The position numbers were made by a program, and so were the translations under genes. From DATARH01 sp963712835 (GTDB lineage Bacteria; Pseudomonadota; Alphaproteobacteria; ATCC43930; CGMCC-115725): a stretch of DNA of 64,000 nt. Shown here piece by piece: positions 60,968 to 64,000 of this stretch. The stretch covers positions 62,001 to 126,000 of the forward strand of contig CAVQJJ010000011.1 in NCBI GenBank assembly GCA_963712835.1, read 5' to 3'. The notes beneath the pieces were generated by a model, which did not search any database, had not been told where the DNA came from, and saw nothing but the letters and a program-made list of their open reading frames with translations. Every line of letters begins with the position of its first letter. The first letter of the stretch is position 1.

Positions 60968-61525
60968 ATGATTTCGATCCGTGAAGAAATTACCATCGCC
61001 GCGCCCCCGGAGACGGTGTGGCCGTTGTTGTCCGATCCGGCCGTGGTCGCGTCGTGCATCCCGGGCGCCGCCCTGACAAAAGCCGACGATAAGGGCGCGT
61101 ATCAGGGCACGATGCGGGTCAAATTCGGTCCGACCGTGGCGCAATTCCGCGGCGAGGCGAAACTGGCCTATGACCACACGGCCCGGCGCTGCTCAATCGA
61201 AGGGCGCGGCATCGACGGTCGCGGCGCCTCCCGCGCCAACGCCACCGGCATCGTCGAGGCCAGCGGTATCGACACGACCCTGTTGAAGGTCGAGGGTAAC
61301 TTCACCGTCACCGGGCCGCTGGAAACTTTCGCCAATGCCGGCGGGGTTCACCTGGCGCGCGCGATCCTCGCCGAATTCGCCGCGAACGTGGCCAAGCTGA
61401 TGGCCGCACCGGACGGAGAGGCCGAGCTGCCGGGTGAAGACGTCGCGCTGAGTGGCGGCAAAATCCTGTCGCGCGCGGCGGCGTCATGGGTCCGCGACAA
61501 GTTTTCAGGGAAAGAGACAAAATGA
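60968..61525 (+). CDS. CoxG family SRPBCC protein
   Basis: 185 residues: IREEITIAAPPETVWPLLSD, then CIPGAALTKAD, MRVKFGPTVAQFRGEAKLAY and the central KVEGNFTVTGPLETF, as in carbon-monoxide-dehydrogenase subunit G (CoxG). CoxG anchors or helps assemble molybdenum hydroxylases at the membrane. It may serve the molybdopterin subunit at 57944-60307. Its last base overlaps the ATG of the following TPP gene (ATGA). Confidence 0.87.
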   Translation: MISIREEITIAAPPETVWPLLSDPAVVASCIPGAALTKADDKGAYQGTMRVKFGPTVAQFRGEAKLAYDHTARRCSIEGRGIDGRGASRANATGIVEASGIDTTLLKVEGNFTVTGPLETFANAGGVHLARAILAEFAANVAKLMAAPDGEAELPGEDVALSGGKILSRAAASWVRDKFSGKETK

Positions 61526-63192
61526 GCGAAAACCAGGTTTCCGATGTCCTGGCCCAGGCCATAGCCGCCGAGGGCGTCGATACGGTCTTCACGTTGATGG
61601 GCGACGCCAATATGTATTGGTCGGCGTCGATGGCCGACAATCAGAAGGCGCGGCTCATCCATGCGCGGCACGAGCATTGCTGCGTCGCGATGGCCGACGC
61701 CTACGCCCGCGCGACCGGCAAGGTCGGCGTCGCCTCCGTCACCTGCGGGCCAGGCTATACTCAGATCATGACCGCGCTGGTCATGGCGGCGCGCGGTAAT
61801 GCGCCGGTCGTCGTGTTCGCCGGTGACGCGCCGATCGGCGCATCCTGGTACATTCAGTCGATTGACCAGGCCCCGCTGGCATTGGCGACCGGAGCGCATT
61901 TTGTGCCGATCCGCACGATCGACCGCGCGCTCGATTGCGTCCGCGAGGCATTTTACGTGGCTCGCGCCGAGCGCAAGCCGGTCGTGCTCAGCGTCCCGCT
62001 CGATTTGCAGAAGGAGGAGTTTCCCTACCTGCCCGACTACTCTCCTTCGACCGAACTGATGCCGCGGCAGCAATTGCTGCGACCGGATCCCGAGGTGGTG
62101 GACGAGGTCCTGGAGATGATCGCCGAGGCGGAGCGGCCGATCGTGATCGGCGGGCGTGGGGCGACGTGGTCGGGTGCAAAGGGCTCGTTGGAGGCGCTGG
62201 CGGAGGAATCCGGCGCGCTGCTGGCGACGACCTTGCTGGGAAAGGGCCTGTTCGACGGCAACCCGTTCGCGCTCGATATCGCCGGCACCTTTGCCACCGA
62301 TCTGGGCCGCGAATATTTCGCGGAAAGCGATCTGGTGATCGCCGCCGGAGCGGGCCTCGGCCATTACACGACCGAAGGCGGCTATCTCTTCCCGAGCGCC
62401 AAGGTCGTCCGCATCGACACTCAGCCGCGCGGGCTTTGGCAAGGACTGCGCACCGCCGATCTGCATGTCCAGGCGGACGCCAGGGCGGCCGCCGAGGCGG
62501 TCGTCGCCCGGCTGAAGGAAAAGGGTATCCGGCGCCAGGGCTGGCGCAGCAACGAGATCGCCTCGAAGATCGCCGCGACCGCGGAAAACCCCGACACGAA
62601 ACCATACACACCGACGCCCGGCACGCTCGACCCGCGCCCGGTCATCAAAGAGCTCGACGCCGCCGTGCCGAAGGATTGGGACGTCATCGTCGCCGGCGGG
62701 CACTGTTTCAGCTTCGCGATGACGCATCTGCGCGGCCGACCGGCCGGGAAATATCATGTGCCGATCGATTTCGGTGCGATCGGCTCGGGGATATCGGCGG
62801 CGATCGGGGTCGCCGCGGCACGCAACAACGGAAAGGTGCTGCTGATCGACGGCGACGGCAGCCTTTACCAGCACATCCAGGAGCTGGAGACGATCCAGCG
62901 CCAGGACATCAAAATGTTGATCTGCATTATCAACGACGGCGGCTATGGCGCTGAAACACACAAGTTCCGCGCCTATGGCGTCGATCCGATGCATGCGACC
63001 CACGGCCGTGGCGACATCGCTCAGGTGGCACGCGGCTTTGGTTTGAACGGCACCAAGGTGACGACGCTCGGCCGCCTCCAGGACCTGTTCCGCGAACACG
63101 AGGCGCAGGACGGCTCGACGCTGTGGGATGTGCACGTCGACGACCTGATCCCCTCGCGTAACTTCCGCCGAGTGCATTACGGCGAGGCCTAG
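61522..63192 (+). CDS. TPP-dependent acetolactate synthase-like enzyme
   Basis: 556 residues. The TPP-binding N-terminal domain has the catalytic Glu51 (IHARHEHCCV) and TCGPGYTQ. The central domain has PIVIGGRGATWSGAK. The C-terminal domain has the GDG motif (LLIDGDGSLYQH) with IINDGGYG. It resembles the acetolactate synthase / benzoylformate decarboxylase group, of unknown substrate. It is translationally coupled to CoxG, and an LLM oxidoreductase follows 67 nt downstream. Confidence 0.88.
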   Translation: MSENQVSDVLAQAIAAEGVDTVFTLMGDANMYWSASMADNQKARLIHARHEHCCVAMADAYARATGKVGVASVTCGPGYTQIMTALVMAARGNAPVVVFAGDAPIGASWYIQSIDQAPLALATGAHFVPIRTIDRALDCVREAFYVARAERKPVVLSVPLDLQKEEFPYLPDYSPSTELMPRQQLLRPDPEVVDEVLEMIAEAERPIVIGGRGATWSGAKGSLEALAEESGALLATTLLGKGLFDGNPFALDIAGTFATDLGREYFAESDLVIAAGAGLGHYTTEGGYLFPSAKVVRIDTQPRGLWQGLRTADLHVQADARAAAEAVVARLKEKGIRRQGWRSNEIASKIAATAENPDTKPYTPTPGTLDPRPVIKELDAAVPKDWDVIVAGGHCFSFAMTHLRGRPAGKYHVPIDFGAIGSGISAAIGVAAARNNGKVLLIDGDGSLYQHIQELETIQRQDIKMLICIINDGGYGAETHKFRAYGVDPMHATHGRGDIAQVARGFGLNGTKVTTLGRLQDLFREHEAQDGSTLWDVHVDDLIPSRNFRRVHYGEA

Positions 63193-63259
63193 TCGGCTGG
63201 TTCAGCAGCAGCTCGCCTGGCGACCGCACAAGGCCTCCCGATCAAAGAGGAAATGGACG

Positions 63260-64000
63260 ATGAAAGCTGGTGTGGTTTACCCGCAGATCGAGCTTGGCGG
63301 CGATACAGGGGCGGTCAAGGCGTTTGCCCAGGCGGCGGAAGATTTGGGCTACGACCATATCGTCATCTACGACCATGTCCTCGGCGCCGTTCATGCCGGC
63401 AGGGAACCGAAGCTGACCGGTCCCTACAAGGAAACCGACCCGTTCCACGAGCCGTTGGTCACCTACGCCTATCTCGCCGGCATCACCAAGAAGATCGAGT
63501 TGGTCACCGGCGTGATCATCCTGCCGCAGCGGCAGACGGCGCTGTTCGCCAAACAGGCGGCGGATGTCGACCTGTTTTCGGATGGCCGGCTTCGTCTGGG
63601 TGTCGGGATCGGCTGGAACTGGGTGGAGTTCGACGGTCTCGAAATGTCCGGTCATTTCCGCCGGCGCGGTAAACGGCAGGAGCAACAGATCGCCCTGATC
63701 CGCAAGCTGTGGGAAGAGCCCGTGGTCACATACGAGGACTCTGACCACCGGATCGACAGAGCCGGGATTTTGCCTCGCCCGAAACGCCAGATTCCGATCT
63801 GGCTGGGCGGCTTCAGCGAGGCCGCGTTCGACCGCGCGGCGAGAATCGGGGACGGGTTCCTGTTTTCGGGCCGGACCCAGACCGAGGCGGTGCAGATCAA
63901 GGCGAAGATCGAGAGCAGGCTGCGTGAGCTTGGCAGAGATGTCGGCGCGTTCGGCTTCGAGTTCGATCCAGCAATACACACGCAGCGAGAATGCGTGGCC
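63260..64000 (+). CDS. LLM class flavin-dependent oxidoreductase (F420-type), partial
   Basis: 247 residues to the right edge of the window. The luciferase-like TIM barrel has YPQIELGGDTGAVKAFAQAA, YDHIVIYDHVLG, LVTGVIILPQRQTALFAKQA and RLRLGVGIGWNWVEF, typical of F420- or FMN-dependent LLM enzymes. AGAGG precedes the ATG at a longer than usual spacing. It ends the coupled CoxG/TPP operon. The C-terminus is outside the window. Confidence 0.88.
   Translation, partial: MKAGVVYPQIELGGDTGAVKAFAQAAEDLGYDHIVIYDHVLGAVHAGREPKLTGPYKETDPFHEPLVTYAYLAGITKKIELVTGVIILPQRQTALFAKQAADVDLFSDGRLRLGVGIGWNWVEFDGLEMSGHFRRRGKRQEQQIALIRKLWEEPVVTYEDSDHRIDRAGILPRPKRQIPIWLGGFSEAAFDRAARIGDGFLFSGRTQTEAVQIKAKIESRLRELGRDVGAFGFEFDPAIHTQRECVA

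Overview
The window is high-GC bacterial DNA that most resembles an alphaproteobacterium of the sphingomonad type. The reasons are the gene order Ppx/GppA phosphatase, rlmE, guaB, RsmB-type methyltransferase, guaA, the GC-rich wobble positions, and intergenic inverted repeats of the GTCATTGCGAG type. The assignment is inferred from gene order and style, not from a database search.

Layout. 1-7.7 kb: on the minus strand a partial membrane protein, a TPP-dependent pyruvate-oxidase-like enzyme and an SDR; on the plus strand a tightly coupled GMC oxidoreductase / DoxX-like / cupin / VOC operon, converging on an SMP-30 lactonase-like gene. 8.0 kb: tRNA-Gln(CTG). 8.3-18.2 kb: the conserved core block, split between ppx and rlmE by a 3,049-bp insertion (9587-12635) with perfect 26-bp terminal inverted repeats and an 8-bp target duplication. 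That insertion carries an OLD-like ATPase/TOPRIM gene, a small basic protein and a decayed IS1-like transposase.

18.2-32.6 kb: a mosaic island entered at the 3' end of guaA. It begins with a frameshifted, 3'-truncated tyrosine integrase fused to a glutathione-transferase fragment. It holds cassettes of regulators (HxlR, two LysR), short-chain dehydrogenases, a glutathione transferase, NmrA/DoxX genes and many gene remnants. Three related repeat units (28185, 29210, 32333) punctuate it; two of them end in a copy of the guaA 3' end. 32.7-36.3 kb: a DUF2254-type membrane protein, a CPA1-type sodium/proton antiporter and a methyltransferase. 36.4-37.0 kb: remnants of an ABC transporter.

37-54 kb: a catabolic and transport region. 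An intact NitT/TauT-type ABC transporter operon with two binding proteins and a cupin diverges from RidA, a Rieske oxygenase and a small membrane protein. Next come an SDR and a hydantoinase/allantoinase-like amidohydrolase, an alpha/beta hydrolase, a broken sulfatase, and the operon biuH-like / purine-type permease / atzG-like / atzE-like / atzF. The last set fits release of ammonia from biuret, carboxybiuret and allophanate, so the region as a whole looks like import and nitrogen-stripping of a cyclic ureide or similar N-rich compound; the substrate is not determined.

54.7-64 kb: a copper/cytochrome oxidase assembly set (CtaG, PCuAC, SCO), a 2H phosphoesterase, a large molybdenum-hydroxylase subunit without its usual partner subunits, and a coupled CoxG / TPP enzyme / LLM oxidoreductase operon that runs off the right end. 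No rRNA, CRISPR array or replication origin was seen.
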